DNA of 64,000 bases from Diaporthe sp. PMI_573 (GCA_021399435.1 JAJTUP010000008.1:1488001-1552000); one strand, 5' to 3'; shown: positions 11,193-21,765, counted from the stretch's first letter. The notes: generated by a model from the letters alone, not told the origin. Numbers and translations: made by a program.

Positions 11193-11221
11193 GTCTCTCG
11201 GGCCATTGACTGCCGAGAGAC
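11193..11221. promoter_or_regulatory. Perfect 9-bp dyad, CGG-N11-CCG, in a divergent promoter
   Basis: GTCTCTCGG (11193-11201) and CCGAGAGAC (11213-11221) are exact reverse complements separated by 11 nt. It lies between the divergent aldolase and reductase genes, 151 bp from the aldolase start and 317 bp from the reductase start. CGG/CCG half-sites with fixed spacing are the known target form of Zn2Cys6 dimers (Gal4 uses N11). Half-sites of the form GCCGAGRGAC recur at 17736-17745 and 23096-23105. Confidence 0.6.
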
Positions 11222-11537
11222 GCCGGCGCCGACTCCGCTCACGGCGAGCCCCACGGCTTCGGCCGGACCTGCCACGACCGACCTCGGCTGGCACCCCATT
11301 TTATGCATTTTCCGGATATCTCTACCACTGTATTCATGCACTTGGGCATTTCCGGCCGGATAACAACGCATTGTGACGTTGGTTCATAGTCCACCACATG
11401 GCAATGTGATACTGCTACCAGCTCAAATGAGGAACAGGTACCCTCGCAACGCCAAACAACACAGCGGGCAAATAACTGATCGGTCTGCGCCAAAGTTCCA
11501 GAAATCCTGTGATAATCGCACGCAACTTTGAAACGCT

Positions 11538-12874
11538 ATGGGGTCCACGACGCTGGCTGAGCACTTCAAGCTCAATAACGGACTCACTCTTCCCGCCGTG
11601 GGGCTGGGTACCTGGGTATGTTCTCATCCATCACACCTGCAGGCCAGGGCTGACTCCGACAACAGCAATCAAAACCCAATGAGGTGAAAAATGCTGTCGA
11701 GCTTGCCCTCAAGTCAGGTTACCGCCATGTTGATGCCGCAGCCGTATACGACAATGAGAAGGAAGTGGGCGAGGGTATCAAGGCGTCCGGTGTCCCCCGC
11801 AAAGATATCTTCGTAAGAATGAAAGCCCCTGAACTAGGCTTTGAGCCTGAATCAGTGCATATGTTTTACTGACCTTGGCCTTCCGCGCAGTTGACCAGCA
11901 AGCTTTGGAACACCCACCACAAGGGTGAGGATGTTGAAAGGGCAGTGGACACGAGCTTAGCAGACCTCCAGACTGACTACCTCGACCTTTACCTTGTATG
12001 AGGCCTCAGCTCACGTCCCGGCAGACGCCAGCTCACTTTTCACAGATTCACTGGCCGGTGTCATTCCGCCGCATCAACGACACTGAGCGCTTCCCCATCG
12101 ATGAGCAAACATTCGGCGTAGATGTCATTGATGTCCCGATTATTGAGACATGGAGAGCGATGGAGGCTCTGGTAAAGAAGGGGAAGATCAGGACTATTGG
12201 CGTCTCCAACTTCTCCATCGCCAAGATCAACGAGATATGGGATGCTGCCGAAATTAAGCCCGCCGTCAACCAGGTCGAGCTTCACCCATATTTTGCGCAG
12301 CCGGAATTGGTCAAGTGGTGTCAAGACAAGGTGAGTGAGACACTGAGAACATGAGCAATATTGACAAGAATACTCATTTGGCCACAGGGCATTGTTGTTG
12401 AGGCATACTCCCCGCTTGGAAACAACATCTATAGCTTACCTATGTGAGCTTTTGCGAATAGACAGTGGCCCGCGACAGTGGCTAACAGAATATCAGGGCC
12501 ATCGAAGACCCAGCGATCATCCAACTGGCAGAGAAGCTCGGCAAGACCCCTGCTCAAATAGTACTCAGCTGGATCGTTCAGCGAGGTGTTGTCGTCCTCA
12601 CAAAATCTGTCACCCCGTCGCGGATCAAGTCAAACCTGGAAGGCAAGTGACGCCACGAACAAATCCACGATGCCCTCAATCTGACTATTCGTTAGTTTCC
12701 GAATTGCCTGCGGATGTCTTTGAGACAGTCAACTCGCTCGACCGCAATCACCGGTACAACTTACCCGCACGACTGGGGGTTGATATTTTCGGGGACGCGA
12801 AGCCCGAAGTTCTCGAAAAGGCGGTTGCTGAGTTCAAGAAGAAGACTAGGCAAGCGCGTGGGCTGGAGGCATAG
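11538..12874 (+). CDS. Aldo-keto reductase (glyceraldehyde/glycerol-dehydrogenase type)
   Basis: NADPH-dependent aldehyde reductase, 331 aa, seven exons: 11538-11615, 11666-11812, 11891-11995, 12046-12330, 12388-12443, 12497-12642, 12696-12874. All junctions keep frame; the sixth intron (12643-12695) begins GCAAGT and is a GC..AG intron. Catalytic tetrad: Asp in HVDAAAVYD, Tyr in the same loop, Lys in LTSKLWN, His in LIHWPV. Cofactor-binding end: KSVTPSRI, a typical AKR phosphate loop. The family includes fungal glycerol dehydrogenases such as GLD1/GaaD, which reduce the glyceraldehyde released by keto-deoxy sugar-acid aldolases in galacturonate breakdown. That would fit its divergent partner aldolase; substrate is inferred. 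Confidence 0.9.
12643..12695 (+). other. GC..AG intron in the aldo-keto reductase
   Basis: Donor G/GCAAGT after base 12642 and acceptor GTTAG ending at 12695. Only this splice joins SNLE to VSELPADVF in frame, matching the family. GT is absent at the required phase. Confidence 0.8.
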
Positions 12875-13544
12875 CGGCAGAGGCGCTCGAACTTTTTCTT
12901 CGATGTCCTGCATAAAGAATAAAGAATAAAGCAACATCATCGCTTCTTATGCCTTAGATATCCGCCGCAAATAGACAATCTATGACTTGAGTTCTGAATA
13001 CAGCTTCTGACCTGCATCTGCATATACGCAAGATCTTAGTCATGCAATTAATAATCTTGTATATGTAGTACGGATGACTGCTACTTCTACGGCACTTGCT
13101 ATCCACATGCACATTGAGTTTTGGTAAGTTTGAGGCTGGAGTCGAAGTGCTGCCGACCCTCATTGCCAGTTTCGCGCACCAGGACGGCCCCCACACAAAG
13201 GCGCTTTTCCGGATGGACTAGTAAGGCACCTTTTCCGGGTGGGGACTCGAATGATGCATGGCGCATCGTCGGCACAGCCGCCAGGTATTACCGAGGTGTT
13301 CTCCACGTTAACTGCATGCCAACCCGTACTAACAGCATCGTGGGGTAAAATGGCTGGGGCTCAACGACGACTTCGGAAGTGGCAGTCAATCAGTGATAAT
13401 CAGATTGGAGACAAGCATCAATTGGCTTGTCCTCATTCTTTCGTTCAAGGAAACAATCCACGACCTCTGAAGCCGCTGTGAATAGCGAAATTGCTAGCAC
13501 ACGGCAGCTTGTACTACACTACCTCCTTGTATCCGAGCATCAAG
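12875..13544. other. Intergenic and 5' region of the dehydratase gene
   Basis: Contains a short AATAAAG triplication near 12917, usable as a poly(A) signal for the reductase. No coding content recognised. Confidence 0.5.
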
Positions 13545-14808
13545 ATGGGGAAGATAGCAACTATGGAGTACTTCCGCGTGCCACCGCGCTGGCTCTTCGT
13601 CAAAATCACAGACGAAGCAGGCAACGTCGGTTGGGGAGAAGCCTCGCTCGAGGGTCACACGCAGGCTGTCGAAGGATGCCTGGATGCCTGGTTCGAGCGA
13701 TACAACGGATTCGAGGCCGATGATATCGAGCATATCTGGCAGATGTCATGGCGGACTACCTTTTACCGGGGCGGTCCGGTCTTCATGAGTGCTTTGGCCG
13801 GGATCGATATTGCACTTTGGGATTTGAAAGGTAAGCTGCAAATTATGCAAGCATCAATGATCTTGCATGGGCAGTCGCTAACTTGCGGGCAGCTCGTAAA
13901 CTCGGGGTGCCAATCTACCAATTGCTGGGAGGCAAGGTGCGCGACAAGCTCAAGGTATACGCGTGGATAGGAGGCAACCGGCCAAATAATGTCGCAGAAG
14001 AAGCGTGAGTCCTTCGTGAAACCGACATATGGCTTCGACATCTAACACCAAACCCAACAGGAAAGCGCGAAAGTCGCAAGGTTTCAGCTGCGTCAAGATG
14101 AATGCCACAGAGGACGTGGGCTGGCTAGATTCGCCCTCGGCTCTCGATTCATGCGTAGAACGAGTAAAAGCCGTCAAGGACTTGGGCATGGACGCTGGTG
14201 TCGACTTCCACGGCCGGATTCACAAACCCATGGCCAAGCAGCTAGTCAAACTGCTCGAGCCGCACCGGCCTCTCTTCATCGAGGAGCCCCTGCTCTCGGA
14301 ACACATTGGAGGTATCAAGTCCCTCGCCGAACAGACCAGCGTCCCCATCGCCCTGGGTGAGCGTCTCCACAGCAGATGGGACGTCAAGCCCTTCCTCGAG
14401 GCAGGCTGCGTGGACATCCTCCAGCCGGACATCTCCCACGTCGGTGGCATCTCCGAGATGAAGCGCATTGCTGCCATGGCCGAGGCGTACGACGTCGCTC
14501 TTGCCCCTCACTGTCCTCTCGGCCCTATTGCTCTGGCTGCAAACTGCCAGGTTGACTGCTCCAGCCCCAACTTTGCCATCCAGGAGATGAGTCTGGGTAT
14601 CCACTACAACGCGGGCACGCAAGATCTCACAGCCTACACCAAGAACCCGGAAGTCTGGAACGTTACCGACGGTTACATTGATATACTCAGTGGCCCAGGT
14701 CTTGGTATTGAGGTGGATGAGGAACAGGTCAGGGCTCTGTCCAAGGATGCAAAAGCATGGGTGAGCCCCGGGTTTATTGGACCTGGTGGTGAGATTCGGG
14801 AGTGGTGA
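13545..14808 (+). CDS. Enolase-superfamily acid-sugar dehydratase, D-galactonate dehydratase-like
   Basis: 381 aa, exons 13545-13830, 13893-14004, 14061-14808; introns of 62 and 56 nt. The length equals bacterial DgoD (about 382 aa). Signature residues of the mandelate racemase group: Lys in CVKMNAT, metal ligands Asp in GVDFHGR, Glu in FIEEPLL and Glu in ALGERLH, and catalytic His in APHCPLGPIALAA. The APHCPLGPIALA and QEMSLGIHYN stretches are typical of D-galactonate dehydratase, which makes 2-keto-3-deoxy-D-galactonate. The L-galactonate dehydratase of fungal pectin breakdown (LGD1) is a longer, different type. With the aldolase and reductase upstream it would complete a non-phosphorylated sugar-acid route to pyruvate and glycerol (inference). 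Confidence 0.88.
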
Positions 14809-15476
14809 AGCAGTTAAGGCCAGAGCGAAGGAAAAGATAAGCCTTCACGTAAGGATGCACAACAATTTTGGGACATTTAACATGTAACAACAAGTGTCTC
14901 AAGCTTTGTGCGAGAGCAAGCTCGTCAACTCAATCGGCGCCAAACTGGTTCTGCCAGAAGATTGGACCGTCTTGGAGAACTTCAACTGAAGCGCGCCTGA
15001 AAAATACCTTTCCTGTTTTGTTCATCCTGAAACTATTGGTACTGGGCTTCTGTATCACGACATCACCTATGAAGTGGACGCATTCTTTCGAGTGCTCCAC
15101 CTTCCCTAGGTACTATACTATACAGCCGACGCATTGTGTGGACATTCAAATTGTTCTGTTCAGAATTGTGGTCTGTCCTAAGTGTGGATTATGCTGAGAT
15201 ACAATGCAACCACTTATTTGAGTATATTCCTTTGTCACATTGTTATTGTTACCACCGGAGCTGTTCTCTGTCATGCACGGGAAGCCTGGACATAGATAAC
15301 GGATCACTGCTCCTTAGATGAAGACAATTAAATTGTCAAACAAGATGACATAGCCCATTCTTCTATTGTTCAAACCCTATTTTTAGAATACGAAAGACAA
15401 TGTTTAATTCCCCATATGAGAGGATAAGAGAAAGCAATTGTCATGATTTAAGTAGGAACTAGCCGCCAACATCTAC
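14809..15476. other. Intergenic, AT-rich, nothing recognised
   Basis: No supported gene. A CCTAGGTA word occurs near 15106. Confidence 0.5.
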
Positions 15477-16361
15477 TTGAGCTTACACTGCCTGTATATT
15501 CAAATTCAACAACGTTTTACAACAACACATTCAGTCCTTTGGCGATTCAGACCAGAAAATCTCGAAGCCATGAGAAACAGACAACACTCAGCGCAGGCCA
15601 TGTTGATCAACATGCATTCCAAGGCCTTTGCGTGTATCCAGCTCCCACCCGACTTTGGTAATATTGCATGGGAGGACCTCGTCACGAGATACCAAGAAGC
15701 TTGTATAAACCTACCGCGTGCACACGTAGACTCGGCCACCATAGGTCCCCACAGCCGCGACCAACCTCCATTTACGGAGCAACTCCCGGATCGCCCCACC
15801 AGGCCCAACACCTCAGCCGGCCTACGGGGAGCTCGACAAGTCTGCGCGTTTCTGCACGACCAGCTGATGTACCTCAAAGTCCTCATAGAAGAGACACATG
15901 ATATTCAGGATAAATTAGGCCACGCCTTGGGTGGGTTCGACACTGACGAGATTGACACCCACAAAATCGCGGGGTTCGGCGATTCCTCGTTCCCACCACA
16001 GATGACCCCACTGGCTGCTTACTACCTCCGTGCCATGATCCGGTTCCGTATGGCACAAGTGGACTTCGAATTTGTTTCAAACTTGGTTGAACAGGTCTTT
16101 GAGGCGATTGGTCAGGTTCTCAGGGGTACTATGGCTCCGGCTGTAGCGATGTCTCGCAACGACGTGGACGAGCTGTCCACCCAGCATGGGGCTTGGGAGT
16201 CGGTCTATCTCGAGATCAACCTGGACTTTTTCGAACTAAGCAGCGGCTTTTCTGAGAACACGCTATTCTATAAGGATCAGCAAACTCTTCGCGAATTCAA
16301 GAGGGCTCGGGCCAGGATGTGGACACCGCCTAATGCTATCTGTTGTTCGAGACAGGCGTGA
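15477..16361 (+). CDS. Hypothetical protein
   Basis: An open frame of 294 codons; a more natural start may be the ATG at 15570 (MRNRQHSAQ). No domain recognised. The C-terminal half is rich in helix-forming residues and reads like a real protein (for example an alternating hydrophobic pattern around FEFVSNLVEQVF). No signal peptide or membrane helix. The length of the frame and its base composition, unlike the flanks, are the only support. It could equally be the end of a longer decayed gene. Confidence 0.35.
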   Translation: MSLHCLYIQIQQRFTTTHSVLWRFRPENLEAMRNRQHSAQAMLINMHSKAFACIQLPPDFGNIAWEDLVTRYQEACINLPRAHVDSATIGPHSRDQPPFTEQLPDRPTRPNTSAGLRGARQVCAFLHDQLMYLKVLIEETHDIQDKLGHALGGFDTDEIDTHKIAGFGDSSFPPQMTPLAAYYLRAMIRFRMAQVDFEFVSNLVEQVFEAIGQVLRGTMAPAVAMSRNDVDELSTQHGAWESVYLEINLDFFELSSGFSENTLFYKDQQTLREFKRARARMWTPPNAICCSRQA

Positions 16362-17017
16362 TTCTAATAACTAGTCTGTGCCAGCATCCTCCTTAGGTGT
16401 ACTTGCACAGTTCAAAAAAGGAAACAAATAAAGGGAGTATGCATCCTCTCGGCCTGGCCGAGGTACATGCAACCCTGGGCATGGCATGGAAAATCTAGCA
16501 TCTATGGCGTTAAGCATTTCTGGGGTTGAGCATTCATTTCTGGCGTTAAGCATTCTCTCTGGACCGACTTTAAGAATTTATGGAGTTGGTGGCATAGCTG
16601 GTTTATTGACCAGGGCTTGGTAATTCTTGAGAGTTTATTTGAAATACGTGCAAATAAAAAATATGCAAAATATGATTTCTTTGCCTAAAACAGCAACAGA
16701 AGGCCAATCTTGGCTCTGACCTAAAGTGCTTTTGAACGTGATTTGTGATCAGACTGAAACTGCAAGGGTCGTCAGCCGAAGTCGTGCACGAGAAACTGGA
16801 GCTGGCGGCAATTTGACAGACCTGTTGTTTGCCCCATGCTACTGATATTCTCAAATCTCCTTCCGTCGGCTCAATCCGACCAAGCCACCATCAACTGTCG
16901 CCACAGAATTATGGGAACGAAGATGGCGATAAAATCCATCAGTTGCGGCCTCTCACGCCAAAGCCAGAACGCATTTGGGGGCCGAGTACGACAGCTTGAT
17001 CCTCGAACATCGGCGGC
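16362..17017. other. Intergenic with a small imperfect direct repeat
   Basis: Near 16500-16560 the word GGCGTTAAGCATT occurs twice, with a diverged copy (GGGTTGAGCATT) between. Otherwise nothing recognised. Confidence 0.5.
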
Positions 17018-17467
17018 CTACTCGCTGACCAATGCTTGACACTTGATCTCCACGTTCAACCTCTCGTTCGGCAGCGCGGCAACCTGCACACAGGTCCTCG
17101 CAGGGGCCTTGGTCTTGTCGGGCCAGCGCTTGTTCCACTCGGCGTTCATGGCGGCATAGTCCTTCATGTCGGTCAAGAAGATGGTCGCGTCGACGATGCT
17201 CTCCAGGCCGCACTTGCCATCCGTGGCTCCCTGGATGATGCTCTCGATGTTCCTCAGGACGGCGGCCGTCTGTGCGCCGCAGTCGAGCTTGTGGGTGCCG
17301 TCGGGCTGGGTCTCGCACCCTTCATATGTGCCGTCGCCTCGCCGCGACGATGTCCCGCTGACGAAGACGATGCGACTTGTGGAGGGAGCTGTGCGTGCGT
17401 GGGGGTAGTTGGCGAGCCCCTGGGCACGCTCTGCCGGGAGGAAGTAGCCTGTTCCGTTGGATGCCAT
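17018..17467 (-). CDS. RidA/YjgF-family protein, probable 2-aminomuconate deaminase
   Basis: 149 aa, no intron. It keeps the pattern of the 2-aminomuconate deaminase branch of the RidA family (bacterial NbaF/AmnD): an N-terminal YPHART, then FVSGTSSRRGD, a CGAQTAAVLRNIE helix, DATIFLTDMKDYAAMN, and a C-terminal TCVQVAALPNERLNVEIKC. Generic RidA proteins are shorter (about 130 aa) and lack the SGTSSRR block. Expected reaction: hydrolytic deamination of 2-aminomuconate to 4-oxalocrotonate plus ammonia. It is divergent from the 2-aminomuconate semialdehyde dehydrogenase, which makes its substrate; that pairing is the strongest argument for this function over general enamine deaminase activity. 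Confidence 0.82.
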   Translation of the reverse strand: MASNGTGYFLPAERAQGLANYPHARTAPSTSRIVFVSGTSSRRGDGTYEGCETQPDGTHKLDCGAQTAAVLRNIESIIQGATDGKCGLESIVDATIFLTDMKDYAAMNAEWNKRWPDKTKAPARTCVQVAALPNERLNVEIKCQALVSE

Positions 17468-18025
17468 TGTGAAAGGTGCTGTATGACTAGTGTTTGCGTG
17501 AGGCCAGTGTTGTCGAGACAGGCATGAGATCTGTGTGTGTATAAGATCTTCCCACCGCTATCCGATATCGTCGTAATTTTTCACCACCCACCTAGTCCAG
17601 ATAGATATACCGGCACACAGTTGAAGCTTGTCCCACACCAAGAGCAGCTCTGTTAGCGGAGGAAACACCAAGTATCCGTCTTCCGCGTTGCGGCTCTCTA
17701 TCTTCCGATTGGCTGAAAGCGCAGCTCCAACGCCGGCCGAGGGACGGCCAGTCTCCATAGCGGGGTTGTCTTCGCACACGGAAGCGGAACTTGGCCTGGA
17801 ACACTTGGAGAAAGTCGCGGGCAGGGGTTGCGCTCACCAAGGGACGGCTGGGAGGACCAGCATAACCGCCATTAAGAGTGTGGTTTGCTCATCGCCATCG
17901 CTGACGACTCAGATACCCACTCACAGTTGAGAGTCGTCTTGAGGATTCCGGTGCACCGTCTCACCTTGCTCTCAAAAGCTCGCGCTGGGTTTCTGCAGTC
18001 AGATTTAATTCATCATTTTATCACC
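17468..18025. promoter_or_regulatory. Divergent promoter between deaminase and dehydrogenase
   Basis: 558 bp shared by two outward-facing genes. It holds GCCGAGGGAC at 17736-17745 inside CCGGCCGAGGGAC. A near-identical CCGGCCGAGAGAC lies in the other divergent promoter of the cluster (23093-23105). No proven function. Confidence 0.5.
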
Positions 18026-19573
18026 ATGGGCTCATTACATCGGGATCAGGTCCACGGCAACGTCTCCAATACGCTATGGGACGCCAACACCCAGGAGAAA
18101 GCCACCGAGCTGCTCAAGCAACTCAATGGCCAACCCCTGACTCTACAGCATTTCACCCAAAATGAATTCACTACGACGGAGGCATCAAAACACATCGACT
18201 CGTTCGAGCCCAAGACAGGGAAGCTCATAGCAAAGGTGCCCTGTGCATCAGCCGACGAGGTCGACACCGCGGTTAAGACCGCCAAGTCGGCCTTCCCAGC
18301 GTGGAGCAGGACACCCCGGGCCGAGCGATCAAGGTACCTGCGGCAGATCAGCGAGATCATCGCCGCCAACCGGGAGCTTTTCGCGGTCTGGGAGAGCATT
18401 GACCAGGGCAAGACGCTGGAGCGTGCGCGGGTCGAGGTCGACCGCGCCGTGTCCAACTTTGCCTACTTCTCGACCTTCATCCTGCACGAGTCCACCGCCG
18501 CGCGCATGGTCGACGGCGTGGCCCTGACCTACGAGCACCGCAGCCCCGCGGGCGTTTTCGCCCTCGTCTCGCCCTGGAACATGCCGCTCTACCTGCTCAC
18601 CTGGAAGATCGCCCCCTGCCTCGCCTTCGGCTGCACCGCCGTCGCGAAGCCCAGCGAGGTCACCAGCGTCAGCGCGTTCCTGCTGGCCGACGTGTTCCGG
18701 CGCGCCGGGCTGCCCGCCGGCGTCGTCAATGTCATCTTTGGGGACGGTGCAACTACCGGCTCGGCGCTGGTGGCGCACCCGGATGTCCACGGTGTCAGCT
18801 TCACGGGCGGCACCGCGACGGGGATCGCGATCCGGAGGGCGACGGTGGATCAGATTTACAAGCATGTCAGTCTGGAGCTGGGAGGCAAGAACCCGACGCT
18901 GGTGTTCGCGGACTCGTTGCTCGCAAACAGGGAGAAGACCATCCGGACGGCCGCGATGGCGGCGTTTGAGAACCAGGGCGAGATATGCCTGTGCGGGTCA
19001 AGGATATACGTCGAGAAGAGCGCGTACGAGGATTTCGTGGCGGCGTTCACGGAGTACGTGACCAAGACGTACCGCGTGGGCGAGACCGTCGGCGCCGTGG
19101 TCAGCTCGCCGCACTATGCCAAGATCAGGAACTTCCTCGAGGTCGCGAAGAAGCAGGGAATGACGTTCAAGGCCGGAGAGGTGCCGCCAGAAATACGAGC
19201 CGGGGAGGAGAGGGGATACTGGATCAAGCCGACGATCCTCACAGATGTCCCCACCGACTCGGAGTTGCTCCGAGACGAAATATTCGGGCCGGTGGTTACC
19301 GTCGTGCCATTCGAGGACGAGGAAGACGCTGTGGGGCTTGCGAACGCGAGCGAGTACGGCCTTGCGGCGGTCCTGCTGACCACCGACGGGGCCCGGATGC
19401 GGAGAGTCGGCGAGCAGCTGCAAGCAGGTCTGGTGTGGGTGAACTGCTGGCTCGTCAGGGAGCTGGGCACGCCGTTCGGCGGCATGAAGAATTCTGGGAC
19501 TGGTAGAGAGGGAGGAGAGTACTCGAGGGATGTATTCACCGTTGCTAGGACGGTGCACCTGGCCACCGCATGA
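18026..19573 (+). CDS. 2-aminomuconate 6-semialdehyde dehydrogenase (ALDH8A1/NbaE-like)
   Basis: NAD-dependent aldehyde dehydrogenase, 515 aa, intronless. The ATG at 18026 sits in a CACCATGG context; the frame is open further upstream but that part is promoter. Nucleophile Cys about residue 321 in GEICLCGSR, general base Glu about residue 284 in LELGGKNP, cofactor motif SFTGGTATG, and SPWNMPLYLLTWK. The GEICLC form of the active-site loop is shared with ALDH8A1 and bacterial 2-hydroxymuconate/2-aminomuconate semialdehyde dehydrogenases. It oxidises 2-aminomuconate semialdehyde, the product of the decarboxylase encoded at 23349, to 2-aminomuconate. The gene is notably GC-rich at third codon positions. 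Confidence 0.9.
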   Translation: MGSLHRDQVHGNVSNTLWDANTQEKATELLKQLNGQPLTLQHFTQNEFTTTEASKHIDSFEPKTGKLIAKVPCASADEVDTAVKTAKSAFPAWSRTPRAERSRYLRQISEIIAANRELFAVWESIDQGKTLERARVEVDRAVSNFAYFSTFILHESTAARMVDGVALTYEHRSPAGVFALVSPWNMPLYLLTWKIAPCLAFGCTAVAKPSEVTSVSAFLLADVFRRAGLPAGVVNVIFGDGATTGSALVAHPDVHGVSFTGGTATGIAIRRATVDQIYKHVSLELGGKNPTLVFADSLLANREKTIRTAAMAAFENQGEICLCGSRIYVEKSAYEDFVAAFTEYVTKTYRVGETVGAVVSSPHYAKIRNFLEVAKKQGMTFKAGEVPPEIRAGEERGYWIKPTILTDVPTDSELLRDEIFGPVVTVVPFEDEEDAVGLANASEYGLAAVLLTTDGARMRRVGEQLQAGLVWVNCWLVRELGTPFGGMKNSGTGREGGEYSRDVFTVARTVHLATA

Positions 19574-20666
19574 GAGGCAGCCGGGGGCACGATCCAAGTA
19601 CGCTTCTGTCTGGCGACGCTCACGTTTGTGGTGATGATGCAGTTGGCAATGCCTCGCAAAACATTGTGGGGGTTGACAGATCGGCACTCGAGGCGGACAA
19701 TTGACTAGCTGACCGGATACTCGGGTTCGAAGGGGAGGGATGGGCTAATAAAGGGCAAGGATCCCAAATATCCAGTCCCCTGCCTGCCAACACTGCAACT
19801 CAAAGTTCATCGAGCTCGACAACTTGCGATGGGGCCTGATGCCTGACAGGTGGGCAGCGTTGAGATGACCTGTTTCAAGAATCTGGCCTTGGTCTCCCAA
19901 GAAGGGCGGGTTTGTGGCACATCACCCCAATTTAATATTTCAACTCGGCCTTCAGCTATTTGCAAGAGCCCGATGGGACGGCTCACAAACGCGATCCGCC
20001 AAGGGGCTCCTCGCGCCTAAAGAGCTGCTGTCTGTGGGCTGACCAGGCCCGGGGGCGCGCTCGGCAATGTGGTATTTTTAGCCGCTGTCAAGCCCTTCAG
20101 CTCATTTGGGAACATGGTTAAGCCCTTTGCAGCTGGCGAAATCAGCGAACCCGCTTGGCGCTCGAGCTGACTGGTGGCGCCCCTTGCAGACGGGCCAGAA
20201 CAGCATGGGTTGAGGCCGGGACAACCGTTAAGCCAAATCATAAAATCTCGTGTAAGTGGAGCCATCCCAGCCCTATGCTACATCAGCCCCAGATCCAAGA
20301 GGAAATAGCCCTCGGACGGACACCGTGATTGTGCAAAGCCTGAGGGCCTGAGGGCCCAGAGTGCCCTGGGGAAATCTCCTGTACACTTCCCGAATAAGCA
20401 TAAGTGTCGTGATCAAATATAGATACCATCCTCTATCGGGCCACGGACGCGAAATGTTGGCGTTCCTGACACTTCCCAAATTACCATTTCAATAGTACAT
20501 GCACTTGCCAGCCAACCATCCGAACCAAATTGCTGCCGTACTACCTTCCTACACCACAAACACAACTCCTAACTACCACGTCGCGTCGACATCTGCATCC
20601 TGCACAACCTCACCCATCTCCACGTGTCACAGATCGCCAGTCACAACTGAAGAATCACTTCTGAAG
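19574..20666. other. Intergenic, no supported gene
   Basis: About 1.1 kb between the dehydrogenase and the Ser-rich gene. No family resemblance; the last 200 bp are C-rich and pyrimidine-biased, as expected for a promoter/5' leader. Confidence 0.5.
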
Positions 20667-21765
20667 ATGGTGTCATTTTTCGGTCTAGGAAAGAAGAAGT
20701 GAGCACAGTGAGATCACTCAGCTTCTATTGAACTCCGTCCTAATCAAGACTCACAGGAAGGAATCGCAGGAGGGCCCGGTGCACTCTCTTTACGCACAGC
20801 AATGGAAGCGAGAACAGAGCCCCTTCGGCCCACGAACCCCACAGCCCGACACCTCTTCCACGAGTCTTCCCGCCCGGCCAAGCAGCTCGCACTCATCAAG
20901 AAGTCCCAGCCCCGGCGGGCAGAAATCAATCTACGCCAACAAATCAGCAACAGGGAGCATGCAAGACCTATCCACAAACGGCAGCAAACGACCAGGCTCC
21001 GGAAAGCCGCCGCGAACCGGATCACCACTGAGGCCGACGTCCTCAGACGGCAGCCCCCAACCCAACCTCGGCAGCGCCAGGCCCATGTCCCCGGGTAGCC
21101 TCGCGGCGGCGGCATCACAGGCCGGGTTCCGATTCGAGAACTCATCACAGCAGGGGCCGCTCGGCGCACACCCAACGCGCAAGAGCAGCAGCAGCAGCAG
21201 CAGCAACGAAAACAACAGCAGTAGCAATCAACCAAGGACGCCCTCTGTCAACAGCCCCGCCGCCAAACGGCCGTCGCCAGGCAGCATAGAGCGGAACAGG
21301 AGCCCACTGGGCCGGTACGAGGTCAGGTCGGAGGCGGAGGACAGCGAGGTGTCGTCGCCAATGAGCCAGGCCAGCCGGAGCCAGACTAGTACGACGCGGA
21401 GCAACGTGACGAGCCTCACGAGCATCGGCAGCAGCAGCGAGATGGACAGGCAGATCGGGCAGTGGGCCGTGAGGGTCAGCGACTCGTCGAGCGGGATAGA
21501 CGAGAAGGTGCGGTCGCCGACGAGCCCCTCATTCAGCCTGGAGGAGCAGCAGCAGCAGCAGCAGCGGGCCGAGAAGGGGGCCGCGCTAGACGTGGAGGAG
21601 GAGGATGGGCTTAAGAAGTTGGATACTATTTCGATTTCGGAGCCGAGGGCTTCATTAATGCCGCTCTCGGCGCACGATCCGGGGACAGGCACGGATGGGA
21701 GGGGGTATTCGATGATACTTCAGTATTACTTGGATAGTGATGCTAGGGAGTCGATGGTGATATGA
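20667..21765 (+). CDS. Ser/Pro-rich, disordered protein of unknown function
   Basis: Two exons, 20667-20698 and 20757-21765 (346 aa), joined across a 58-nt intron so that MVSFFGLGKKK continues into KESQEGPVHSLYAQQWKRE. The remainder is low-complexity: SP-rich segments, a run of seven Ser near residue 150, many possible proline-directed phosphorylation sites, and a seven-Gln run near residue 275. One short ordered patch (DRQIGQWAVRVSDS) lies in the second half. No enzyme domain. The N-terminal MVSFFGLGKKK start is a recurring form among Sordariomycete disordered proteins. Position inside the 3-hydroxyanthranilate cluster may be chance; role unknown. Confidence 0.8.

Noticed and set aside
18329..18865. 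Minus-strand frames opposite the aldehyde dehydrogenase
   Set aside because: Antisense shadow of GC-rich coding DNA.
20744..21227. Minus-strand poly-Leu/poly-Cys frames
   Set aside because: Reverse reading of the AGC-rich poly-Ser tract.
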